34,814 nucleotides of DNA from Candidatus Methylobacter titanis (GTDB lineage Bacteria; Pseudomonadota; Gammaproteobacteria; Methylococcales; Methylomonadaceae), in assembly GCA_029946125.1 (NCBI GenBank), contig JAQSDX010000039.1:1-34814 (forward strand). Direction: 5' to 3'. The first letter of the stretch is position 1; every line of letters starts with the position of its first letter. Below, piece after piece: positions 18,933 to 26,442 of the stretch. The notes below the pieces were generated by a model. It had not been told where the DNA came from. It searched no databases and saw only the letters and a program-made list of their open reading frames with translations. Made by a program: the position numbers and the translations under genes.

Positions 18933-19802
18933 TTAAAATACGGTATTCGTCTTAATCGCGCTCGGATGACGAATCAGCATCGATAAATGCCCCTTGCTTT
19001 TGCTCAGCCAGCCGCGCACTTCGACGGTTTTTCCCAAATAGCTATTCACATCGGGAAATAAATCCAGCCATTTGCGCTCGATACGCGCTTCAAATGCGTC
19101 GGAAAACTCCAGATAAACCGACTTTCGAGTCGTACGAACATTAACCACCTTCCCTAGCAAACGCGTCCAGCCCGGATGTCCGGCTTCGGTAAGACGGCTG
19201 ACCGGTCTTACGGCATATTCAGGCCGCCCCCAAATGCCGAGCTTGGCAAGCTCGGCCTGATCCTGAGCTTTAACCAACTCATTGACATAAAGCAGATTAG
19301 GCGGATAAATACTGACCGCAGCCAACCCCGCCTCGACCAGTTGCAAATTTATATGCTGCTTTGTTTCGGTGAATAAATGCGCCAGGGTTCTGCCGTATTT
19401 ATCGGTTTTTTCCGCGCTGATTTCGAGGCGGACTTTGGTGTTTTTCAGTGTATCGATCAACCACTGCTTGGCCTCGTCGCCGCCCGCATCGGCCGGTTTA
19501 TCCCGATGCTGAACCTCGGGCGTATTGATGCCCAAAAAGCGGATTTTGCGCCCATCCTCCAGCACTACGGTATCGCCATCGTAAACCGTTTTGACCCGGT
19601 AAAAATCATGGCCCGGTTTTATATCGAGTTTTTTTGCCTCGGCAACCGGACACCCAGTCGCATCGGTTCCCGACCGATTGCGACACTTCCACCCTCCCTG
19701 GCGGTCGGAAAAATGCTTGCTGCCGTCCGCATTCTGCCATTGATAAATTTCCGCGTTAACCCAGCCGGGCAAACATAACCATAAAACCAGTAAAATTCTC
19801 AT
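18933..19802 (-). CDS. Exported thermonuclease-family protein with DUF4124 domain
   Basis: Signal peptide at about 1-17 (cut after WVNA), then a DUF4124-like module (EIYQWQNADGSKHFSD) and a staphylococcal-nuclease fold at about 66-205. Catalytic residues of the nuclease family are in place: Asp75 and Asp77 in YDGDTVV, Arg88, Glu96 in GINTPE, and Arg138 in KYGRTLA. It should cut DNA or RNA in a calcium-dependent manner in the periplasm or outside the cell. The C-terminal 80 residues have an OB-like appearance (VVNVRTTRKSVYLEFSD). Cellular role unknown. Confidence 0.85.
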   Translation of the reverse strand: MRILLVLWLCLPGWVNAEIYQWQNADGSKHFSDRQGGWKCRNRSGTDATGCPVAEAKKLDIKPGHDFYRVKTVYDGDTVVLEDGRKIRFLGINTPEVQHRDKPADAGGDEAKQWLIDTLKNTKVRLEISAEKTDKYGRTLAHLFTETKQHINLQLVEAGLAAVSIYPPNLLYVNELVKAQDQAELAKLGIWGRPEYAVRPVSRLTEAGHPGWTRLLGKVVNVRTTRKSVYLEFSDAFEARIERKWLDLFPDVNSYLGKTVEVRGWLSKSKGHLSMLIRHPSAIKTNTVF

Positions 19803-19866
19803 GAGTCTGTCTGTGTAATGATTAAGGTGACAATCTAGCTAAAACAGGAGGGTCTATCTGTTGTCT

Positions 19867-19909
19867 GGAGTGCAGGCTTCGCCTGTTATGCAAGCAAAGC
19901 TTGCACTCC
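19867..19909. repeat. Imperfect intergenic hairpin repeat
   Basis: GGAGTGCA (19867-19874) pairs with TGCACTCC (19902-19909), and the arms extend inward to about 19 nt with three mismatches around a short loop. It lies between the glutamate dehydrogenase and nuclease genes. No T-tract follows. Confidence 0.65.
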
Positions 19910-19967
19910 TGCTCAATCCCATTCGGAGCCAGCTTCGTTTTTACAATGGATACTTTCAAGCATAACC

Positions 19968-22900
19968 TTATACATCACCATAAACTAAATGCTCCAGCTC
20001 CTTAGTCAGGGCGATATAGGGAAACAAGTTAACCTGCAACCTGTTGTTAATTTCCTGATAAATCCGCCGGTACCGGTTGATTTTTTGTTGTTGATCTTGC
20101 TGTTCGAAGTAATCGGTACAAGTTTCAATTTTGTTTGCCAGCATGGCCTTAAGCACACGTCCTGTGACTCGCTTCATATCTTCTTGCACTTCATTCAGTA
20201 CTTTTCGCTCCCAATAATCGTGCATAGGCATCTTTGCCAACTGTTCATTGATCGCTACCAAGCCCAGATAACCGGTGATTTCATTGAACAGTTTCAGGGT
20301 GGCGACAAAATCCCGCGAGGTTTCGGCGGATAATGAAACAATCAGCGGAAAATCATTGAGACTGGATATAAACACCAGGCGTAGCGCCAGCGGCTCGGGA
20401 ATACCGTCTTGCCGATGTTGCGCCAGTTGCTCGGCAAATCCGGTGTGCTCACTGTTAAAATACTGTTCATAGGCTTTTAAATGACGGCTATAACAATTGA
20501 CAGTCTGTTCATTCGGCCGGATTTTTCTCCCCTGCATCAAAGCCCAACGACAAAAACCGACCAGCGTATTTTCCAGCTGCATCAATAACCGGTATTGCTT
20601 ATCGGCGGCTATGTTATTGTCCAGCTCACCAACCGCCTGCCGCAATGCGTCGCCGTTTAAAACCCGATCGAAGGTCAGATAACAGGTAACATGATCCAGG
20701 ATGTTTTCGCTGTCAACATCCAAACTTAAAAATCCGCATCCGGCCTGATTGATGATTTTATTGCTAATTAAGGTTGCTTTAATTTCATGGGCCAAGGGGT
20801 GAGCAGACAGATAGTTTGGATACTGTTTGCTAACCAACTCAGGAAAATAAGCCTGTAAATAACAGTTACAGCATTCTTCCTGCAATAAGGCGGATTGCTC
20901 CTGTATCAACTGGGTCAGGTACATTTTGCTGGCGGCCATCAATACGGCAAATTCGGGCCGGGTTATCATTTGTCCGGGTCGGGACATGACTTCTTTAGTT
21001 TGCGGAAAGCAGGCAACCGCCCTATCGAAAAAACCGGCTGCTTCCAAACGTTCTGCCAGCTGCAAATAAACAGCCGAATCTTCTGTGCAACGTAATTGTT
21101 CCAAAGATAAACAAAGACTTTGGTCTATATTATCGGCCAACACCAACCGGCAAACATCCTGGGTCATACTGATAAATAACGGCTGATAATCAGCAATCAG
21201 ATTTTTCTTTTGCAGACCGACCAGAAAGATTTTTAAATTCACTTCATGATCGGACGTATCGACGCCCGCCGAATTATCGACCGCATCGGTGTTAATGCGC
21301 CCTCCCCTCAAACTGTATTCGATACGCGCTTTTTGGGTGAAGCCCAAATTAGCGCCTTCGCCGACCACACTGGCACCCAGATCGACTGCATTCACCCGCA
21401 CATTATCATTTGCCCGGTCACCTACTTCTTTGTGTCTTTCGCTGCTGGCTTTTACGTAAGTGCCGATACCGCCCAGCCATAATAATTCCACCGGAGCCAG
21501 CAGCAAGTAACGAATCAGGGATTCGCCATCCAGCGATTTGTAACGTAGACCTAACCATTTTTTCAACTCAGGAGATAGCGGAATATCTTTGGCCGATCTT
21601 AGATAAACACCGCCGCCTGCTGAAATCAGCGTACGCTCATAATCATTCCAACTGGAGCCCGGCAACTCGAACAATCGTTTGCGTTCATTAAAAGCAGCCT
21701 CGCTATCGGACGGATTAGGATCGATAAAAATATGCTGTCCGCTAAAAGCCGCCTTTAGCCGGATAAACGGCGACAACAACATGCCGTTACCGAACACATC
21801 GCCATCCATGCTGCCGATACCGACGACAGTAAAGGCTTCGTTTTGTATGTCTTTGCCTACAGGACGTAGGTAAGGGGCGTGAGCAGGAGCGGAAGCTTTG
21901 CCTACAGGACGTAGGTAAGGGGCGTGAGCAGGAGCGGAAGTCTTGGCAATTTCACGAAAATGGCGTTTTACACATTCCCAAGCACCGCGCGCCGTAATAC
22001 CCAGCGCTTTATGGTCATAACCATAAGAGCCGCCGCTGGCAAAGGCATCGCCCAGCCAGAACTGATATTCTGCCGAAACGGCATTGGCAATATCGGAAAA
22101 CTGCGCGGTGCCTTTATCGGCCGCCACGACCAGATAGGGATCTGGATCATCGTAACTCACGATGTTATGCGGCTTGACGATCTTGTCGTCGATATAATTG
22201 TCGGTTAAATCCAGCAAACCGCGTATCAAGGTGAGATAGGCTTTTTTGCCTGCCTCCCTCGTTGCCAAACTGGAAGACTTTGAACCATTCTTTTTAACAA
22301 CAAATCCGCCCTTGGCACCGGTCGGGATAATCAGCGCATTTTTACTAACCTGGGTTTGCATCAACCCCAGAATTTCGGTTCTGAAATCATCGGGACGATC
22401 CGACCAACGGATACCGCCACGGGAAATCTTACCGCTACGTAAATGTATGCCTTCCATATCGACCGCATGAACATAAATCTCATTTTGCGGCTTGGGTGAT
22501 GGCATATCGATAATGCCCAGACTGTTAATTTTAAAGGCGATGAAATAGTCCGCCAAACCGCGACGCAGATGAAAATTACAGCGCATGGTCGCATCAATCA
22601 GGTTAAACAGGGTACGCAAAATGCGGTCATCATTAATATCGGAAACCGAGTCGATGCTTTCCAGCAAGTGCAATCGTAGCGGAAATACAACCTGCTCTTC
22701 CCTGATCGCCGGATCATCCCAATCAGGATTCAGCCTAAAGCGCAGTTCAAAGTAATTAAACAAGCCTAGCGCAACCGGCGGATTATTAAGCAAAGCATGA
22801 TGTACGCTGGCGCGGGTCGTTTGGTGTCCCAGTTGTAAATAATAATTTCGGTAAGCCCTGAGCACATCGATTTCCTGCCAAGTCATGCCGGTCAGAACAC

Positions 22901-23405
22901 ACAGCTTGTTCAGCGCATCGTTTTCGACCTTCCCATCCATCATCACTTGAATGGTTTCCAGCATCCGACTTCTTAACTGGGTGAATGAAGCGTACTGGCT
23001 TTTTGCCGCCTTGATGATGAAGCTTTTGATAAACAAGGTAATGCCATCGACCGTAACCGAAAACTGCACCTGATCCACCACCCTTAAATGCATGTTTTCC
23101 AGAACCGGAATATATTCGTCCAGATAACGGGGTTGTCGACCATAAAAATGCAGCCGATAATGATCGACTCTCTTGCAGGGATTAAGCAGGCTAATGCGTT
23201 GCTCGTGTGACGCTAAGATCCGCTCAAGGTTCAGCATATCTTTTAGCGCATAACGCGGCGAAACCAACGCCCGATATTCGGCTGAAAACGCGGCATGGTA
23301 TTTTTGCCACAGTTGCCGGCCGATTGCTGCGCCCAAAGCTCTGTCAGCGATACGCTGTAAGGCAATCGGCCAATTTTGGGTTTGTCTTCTCAATGGCTTA
23401 TCCAC
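19968..23405 (-). CDS. gdhB: NAD-dependent glutamate dehydrogenase, large type (short N-terminus)
   Basis: Oxidatively deaminates glutamate to 2-oxoglutarate using NAD. Motifs of the large-GDH catalytic core are clear: SGKISRGGIRWSDR, TGAKGGFVVKK, and the NAD-binding VGIGSMDGDVFGNGML. Usual family length is about 1600 aa; this one has 1145, lacking roughly the first 450-500 residues, although the C-terminal part is present. It starts at a GTG (23405) right after an in-frame stop, without a clear ribosome binding site. Residues about 489-518, just before the NAD-binding domain, are an extra perfect double 15-residue repeat not expected in the family. It could be a degraded gene or a real 115-kDa-type enzyme. 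Confidence 0.85.
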   Translation of the reverse strand: MDKPLRRQTQNWPIALQRIADRALGAAIGRQLWQKYHAAFSAEYRALVSPRYALKDMLNLERILASHEQRISLLNPCKRVDHYRLHFYGRQPRYLDEYIPVLENMHLRVVDQVQFSVTVDGITLFIKSFIIKAAKSQYASFTQLRSRMLETIQVMMDGKVENDALNKLCVLTGMTWQEIDVLRAYRNYYLQLGHQTTRASVHHALLNNPPVALGLFNYFELRFRLNPDWDDPAIREEQVVFPLRLHLLESIDSVSDINDDRILRTLFNLIDATMRCNFHLRRGLADYFIAFKINSLGIIDMPSPKPQNEIYVHAVDMEGIHLRSGKISRGGIRWSDRPDDFRTEILGLMQTQVSKNALIIPTGAKGGFVVKKNGSKSSSLATREAGKKAYLTLIRGLLDLTDNYIDDKIVKPHNIVSYDDPDPYLVVAADKGTAQFSDIANAVSAEYQFWLGDAFASGGSYGYDHKALGITARGAWECVKRHFREIAKTSAPAHAPYLRPVGKASAPAHAPYLRPVGKDIQNEAFTVVGIGSMDGDVFGNGMLLSPFIRLKAAFSGQHIFIDPNPSDSEAAFNERKRLFELPGSSWNDYERTLISAGGGVYLRSAKDIPLSPELKKWLGLRYKSLDGESLIRYLLLAPVELLWLGGIGTYVKASSERHKEVGDRANDNVRVNAVDLGASVVGEGANLGFTQKARIEYSLRGGRINTDAVDNSAGVDTSDHEVNLKIFLVGLQKKNLIADYQPLFISMTQDVCRLVLADNIDQSLCLSLEQLRCTEDSAVYLQLAERLEAAGFFDRAVACFPQTKEVMSRPGQMITRPEFAVLMAASKMYLTQLIQEQSALLQEECCNCYLQAYFPELVSKQYPNYLSAHPLAHEIKATLISNKIINQAGCGFLSLDVDSENILDHVTCYLTFDRVLNGDALRQAVGELDNNIAADKQYRLLMQLENTLVGFCRWALMQGRKIRPNEQTVNCYSRHLKAYEQYFNSEHTGFAEQLAQHRQDGIPEPLALRLVFISSLNDFPLIVSLSAETSRDFVATLKLFNEITGYLGLVAINEQLAKMPMHDYWERKVLNEVQEDMKRVTGRVLKAMLANKIETCTDYFEQQDQQQKINRYRRIYQEINNRLQVNLFPYIALTKELEHLVYGDV
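21851..21940 (-). repeat. Perfect 45-bp tandem duplication inside the glutamate dehydrogenase gene
   Basis: Copies at 21851-21895 and 21896-21940 are identical over 45 bp. Each contains the small inverted repeat CCTAC-AGGAC-GTAGG and encodes 15 residues reading SAPAHAPYLRPVGK plus Ala or Asp. The reading frame is kept. Confidence 0.95.
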
Positions 23406-23514
23406 CTGTCACTATTCAGCATTAAAAAAAACACTCGAACCGCTCCATGCATCGCCTAAAGCGCGTACCTTGAGTGTTCTACCCCATCCGTCGTTAATGG
23501 ATTTAATCTATCGT

Positions 23515-23534
23515 GGGCGCAAATTTATTCGCGC
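23515..23534. repeat. Dispersed 20-nt repeat, copy 2
   Basis: GGGCGCAAATTTATTCGCGC, inverted relative to 17486-17505 with one mismatch, between the glutamate dehydrogenase start and the end of the RsbW-like gene. Confidence 0.65.
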
Positions 23535-23541
23535 AGTAGAG

Positions 23542-23967
23542 TCAACTCAGATATTTTATAATTTCCAACACATTACAATCGCCCTGCCGGGTATAGGTAA
23601 CCGAATCCATCAAAGTACGGATAAAAAATATACCCATACCGCCTTCTTGAGGATGCTCAAAATCCGGTAACGGCACCGATTCCAGATCAAAGCCTTGGCC
23701 GTGATCGTACACCTTGATATTCAGCTCATTTTCATGGATATGAATAGATATTCTGACGGTGTCTTTCGGGTTGTCAAAGTGTGCATGTTTGATCGCGTTA
23801 ACTGTCGCTTCCGTTAACACCAGATTTAAATGATAAGCCAACGCTTCCCGGTCACCGGAGTAATCATCCAATTCTTTCGCGATATGTTCACCGATACTTC
23901 CGATCAAATCCAGATATTTGGTCTGCGTCGGAATGATTACCTCTACCTGAATAACCGAATTACACAT
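23542..23967 (-). CDS. RsbW-like anti-sigma factor / serine-protein kinase (HATPase)
   Basis: A 141-aa GHKL ATPase domain. Visible boxes: N box LTEATVNAIKHAH, G1 DHGQGFD and G2 GGMGIFFI. Proteins of this kind bind a sigma factor or other partner and phosphorylate a STAS antagonist. The STAS gene lies nine nt upstream on the same strand, so kinase and substrate are made together. No sigma factor or phosphatase (RsbU/SpoIIE-like) is in the window, so the controlled output is unknown. Confidence 0.88.
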   Translation of the reverse strand: MCNSVIQVEVIIPTQTKYLDLIGSIGEHIAKELDDYSGDREALAYHLNLVLTEATVNAIKHAHFDNPKDTVRISIHIHENELNIKVYDHGQGFDLESVPLPDFEHPQEGGMGIFFIRTLMDSVTYTRQGDCNVLEIIKYLS

Positions 23968-23976
23968 ACATAACCT

Positions 23977-24315
23977 CTATGTTTCACTATCAAAAACTTC
24001 ATTTAAATCGGCATAGATTTCAAATATCCTGTTTAAGCGGGTCAACTCAAACATCGATAACACCTGTTGCTGCAAGTTAGTTATAACCAACTTGCCCGAC
24101 TTGGCCGCTGCATTTTTATGGCCCGACAGTAAAGCGCCCAAACCGGAGCTATCAATAAAACGGACTTGTTCCAGCTGGACAATAATATTGATTTCACCCT
24201 GCTCTATCAGACGCAAAATGGTTTCCTTTAATTCACCTGAATTATGCGCATCTATCCTTTCTTCCTTAATAAAAAGGACAGTACAACCATTTGTTTTTTG
24301 CAGAGTTAAATTCAT
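23977..24315 (-). CDS. Anti-sigma factor antagonist, STAS domain
   Basis: A single 112-aa STAS domain like SpoIIAA/RsbV. The phosphorylation motif is intact: Asp55-Ser56-Ser57-Gly58-Leu-Gly in RFIDSSGLGALL, Ser56 being the expected phosphosite by comparison with RsbV. It is the likely substrate of the adjacent RsbW-like kinase and would release the kinase's bound partner when unphosphorylated. It is the first gene of a two-gene unit; the promoter was not clearly seen. The deleted IS605-type element ends about 60 nt upstream. Confidence 0.9.
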   Translation of the reverse strand: MNLTLQKTNGCTVLFIKEERIDAHNSGELKETILRLIEQGEINIIVQLEQVRFIDSSGLGALLSGHKNAAAKSGKLVITNLQQQVLSMFELTRLNRIFEIYADLNEVFDSET

Positions 24316-24373
24316 TGGTTTTTCTTGAAAGTAATAAATAGTTAAATAAAACCTGTAGTCGAATCATAGCACC

Positions 24374-25118
24374 TTGACATCCTCCCCAGCTAAAGCAAAG
24401 AGATTCCTAGTTGCCTAAGAGTGAGTAGGTATCGCTACTGCTCACTGGTTTCTGCTGCTGACGGCATTGTTGCACCGTTCACTTCACAGACTAGCCCCGT
24501 CAGCCCGACGGTTGTTTCCCTGCTAAAAGCGCATGGCCTTTAGCCAATACATTCATTGCGCCAACCAGGTCGGCGTTCTCGCTGAATCCGCATTCCACAC
24601 AAACAAATTCAGCTTGTGTCAGTCGGTTTTCTTTAGCGACATGAAGGCAACTTGGACAAATTTGACTGGGCTGGCCTTTTTTCTTGAATACAGGCATGCG
24701 CTTTAATGGCTGGTTTTTGTCAAACGCATCCTTAAAAGCCGTCTCCAAATCTTTAAGTTTTTGTTGTATGGCTTGAGAGGGGAGTTCTTTTAAGAAACTG
24801 TATTCATCGGATTGTTTCCACAGCGTTGCCCAAAAGTTAAGCTCCTGATACCACATCAACGGCTCTTTATGCTCAAGACGATCAAGATTTAACGCCAGTG
24901 CTTTATTCCAGACAAAGCGACTTCCACCAGCAAAGTTAGCTAATTGCCGGCTAACTTGTGGCGTCACTTTGAGCTGAAACTTAAAGGCTTTGCGTATTGT
25001 CTTTTTCATGGTGTTATCCTAGCACAAGTTGTAATTGGCCTATGCAAATCAATCAAGACATTCAACACATTTGTGTAGATACCTATACCCTGAACGGCGG
25101 GGTTTTACGCTACTCGTG
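24374..25118 (-). mobile_element. IS200/IS605-family element, internally deleted
   Basis: A tnpB remnant flanked by sequence typical of this family: the right end (about 24374-24410, CTTTGCTTTAGCTGGGGAGG on the minus strand) with hairpin potential, and a left end around 25085-25118 (CCCCGCCGTTCAGGGTAT on the minus strand). No tnpA is present. The boundaries are approximate, drawn from resemblance to family ends and not from a target-site check. It cannot move by itself but could be mobilised by a related TnpA. Confidence 0.65.
24500..25009 (-). pseudogene. tnpB: tnpB with central deletion (169 aa left)
   Basis: Residues 1-112 are the N-terminal part of TnpB (start KAFKFQLKVTP, then RFVWNKALALN and FKDAFDKNQPLKRMPVFKKKG). 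The sequence then jumps to the C-terminal zinc ribbon (Cys118, Cys121, Cys137, Cys140) and RuvC-III Asp147 in ENAD. About 200 residues holding the RuvC-I and RuvC-II catalytic acids are missing, with the frame preserved at the junction. The product cannot be an RNA-guided nuclease. TnpB is the ancestor family of Cas12, but its place beside a type I-F locus is probably chance. Confidence 0.88.
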
Positions 25119-25274
25119 AATAAGCAATTTTAGAAATCTATTATCCTAGAAAAATCAATTAGCTGGCTATAATGGTAATTATTCACACCGCCTATAAGAA
25201 CCCATCTCCTTGGCACAAACATGATAGACTTTTTACAGCCATGTAAGGCAGAAGAGGATAAATTGGTGGGAGCC

Positions 25275-25397
25275 ATGAATCACATTTACCTAAAACGGCA
25301 TGATCCAGACAAGAACCTGCACTGGTTTTACCAGATGTTTGTTACGCCGGGCATTCGATTACTGAATGCGAGAATCGGGCAGAGCCGATTAAATTGA
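25275..25397 (+). pseudogene. Relic of a WGR-domain protein
   Basis: A 40-codon frame whose start (YLKRHDPDKNLHWFYQMF) resembles the beginning of small bacterial WGR-domain proteins. After VTPG the similarity breaks: fragments resembling the core VREWGRIG appear in two frames, ending in a stop. It looks like a frameshifted, truncated remnant. The stretch 25010-25498 holds otherwise only the IS left end and the cas1 leader region. Confidence 0.45.
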
Positions 25398-25498
25398 AAA
25401 CATCACATTTAAAAATTGAGTCCACGACTTTCTGATTTTCAAATTCAGATTAAAAAGCAGTGTCTATCAATTTTTAATCACAATAAGGAAAGTGGTTA

Positions 25499-26440
25499 AT
25501 GGAACAATTGTCAGATTTAAAAGCTATATTGCATTCTAAACGAGCCAATATTTTTTACCTGGAAAAATGCCGGGTCATGCAAAAAGATGGTCGCGTACTC
25601 TATCTCACCGAAGAACAAAACGAAAAACAATACTGGAATATTCCCATTGCCAATACCACCTGTATTTTATTAGGAACAGGCACATCCATTACTCAAGCCG
25701 CAGTGAGAATGCTCGCATCAGCTGGTGTGTTAATTGGTTTTAGTGGCGGCGGCGGAACCCCATTGATAGCCGCCAACGAAATAGAATGGCTCTCACCGCA
25801 AAGTGAATACCGACCGACAGAATATGTGCAAGGCTGGATGTCTTTTTGGTTTGATGATGTCAAACGCTTGAAAGTTGCTAAGCGTTTTCAACAATGTCGC
25901 CTGGATTATTTACACCGTGTTTGGCATAAAGATAAAGACTTGCAAAATGCAGGTTTTTATATCGGTGATGTTGATACTGAACGCGCGTTAGCATTATTTT
26001 CATCACAAATAGAGTCATGCTTAAGCACAGCTGCTTTGCTACTCATTGAAGCTCAATTAACTAAAAGCCTGTATAAAATTGCCGCTAACAGGACAAAACA
26101 GCCGGGCTTTGTTCGTGAACATGACAGCGAAGATGACGCCAATGCTTTTTTAAATCATGGAAATTACTTAGCGTATGGGTTAGCGGCTACTACGTTATGG
26201 GTGTTAGGCATACCCCACGGCTTCGCTGTGATGCATGGAAAAACTAGGCGAGGCGCGTTAGTGTTTGATGTCGCCGATTTAGTAAAAGATACGTTAATTT
26301 TGCCCTGGGCGTTCATTTGCGCCAAAGAACAAATGAGCGAACAGGGATTTCGCCAGCAGTGCCTGCAAAATTTTACCCAGCATAAAGCTTTGGATTTCAT
26401 GTTTGAGACAGTTAAAACCTTGAGCCTGGAGAGCCATTAA
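25499..26440 (+). CDS. cas1: CRISPR-associated endonuclease Cas1, type I-F
   Basis: Integrase that inserts new spacers, acting with the Cas2 part of Cas2-3. The 313-aa protein has the I-F-type N-terminus (LKAILHSKRANIFYLEKC) and metal ligands Glu184, His246, Asp257 and Asp260 (MHGKTRRGALVFDVAD). ATG at 25499 follows an AAGGAAAG ribosome binding site. It is two nt from cas2-3, so the two are cotranscribed and translationally close, as usual for I-F. All catalytic residues are present, so adaptation should be functional. Confidence 0.97.
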   Translation: MEQLSDLKAILHSKRANIFYLEKCRVMQKDGRVLYLTEEQNEKQYWNIPIANTTCILLGTGTSITQAAVRMLASAGVLIGFSGGGGTPLIAANEIEWLSPQSEYRPTEYVQGWMSFWFDDVKRLKVAKRFQQCRLDYLHRVWHKDKDLQNAGFYIGDVDTERALALFSSQIESCLSTAALLLIEAQLTKSLYKIAANRTKQPGFVREHDSEDDANAFLNHGNYLAYGLAATTLWVLGIPHGFAVMHGKTRRGALVFDVADLVKDTLILPWAFICAKEQMSEQGFRQQCLQNFTQHKALDFMFETVKTLSLESH

Positions 26441-26442
26441 TT

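Noticed and set aside
24500-25009. Interpretation of the tnpB remnant as a TldR-like RNA-guided repressor
   Set aside because: Known nuclease-dead TnpB repressors keep the RuvC fold with changed catalytic residues; here most of that domain is deleted.
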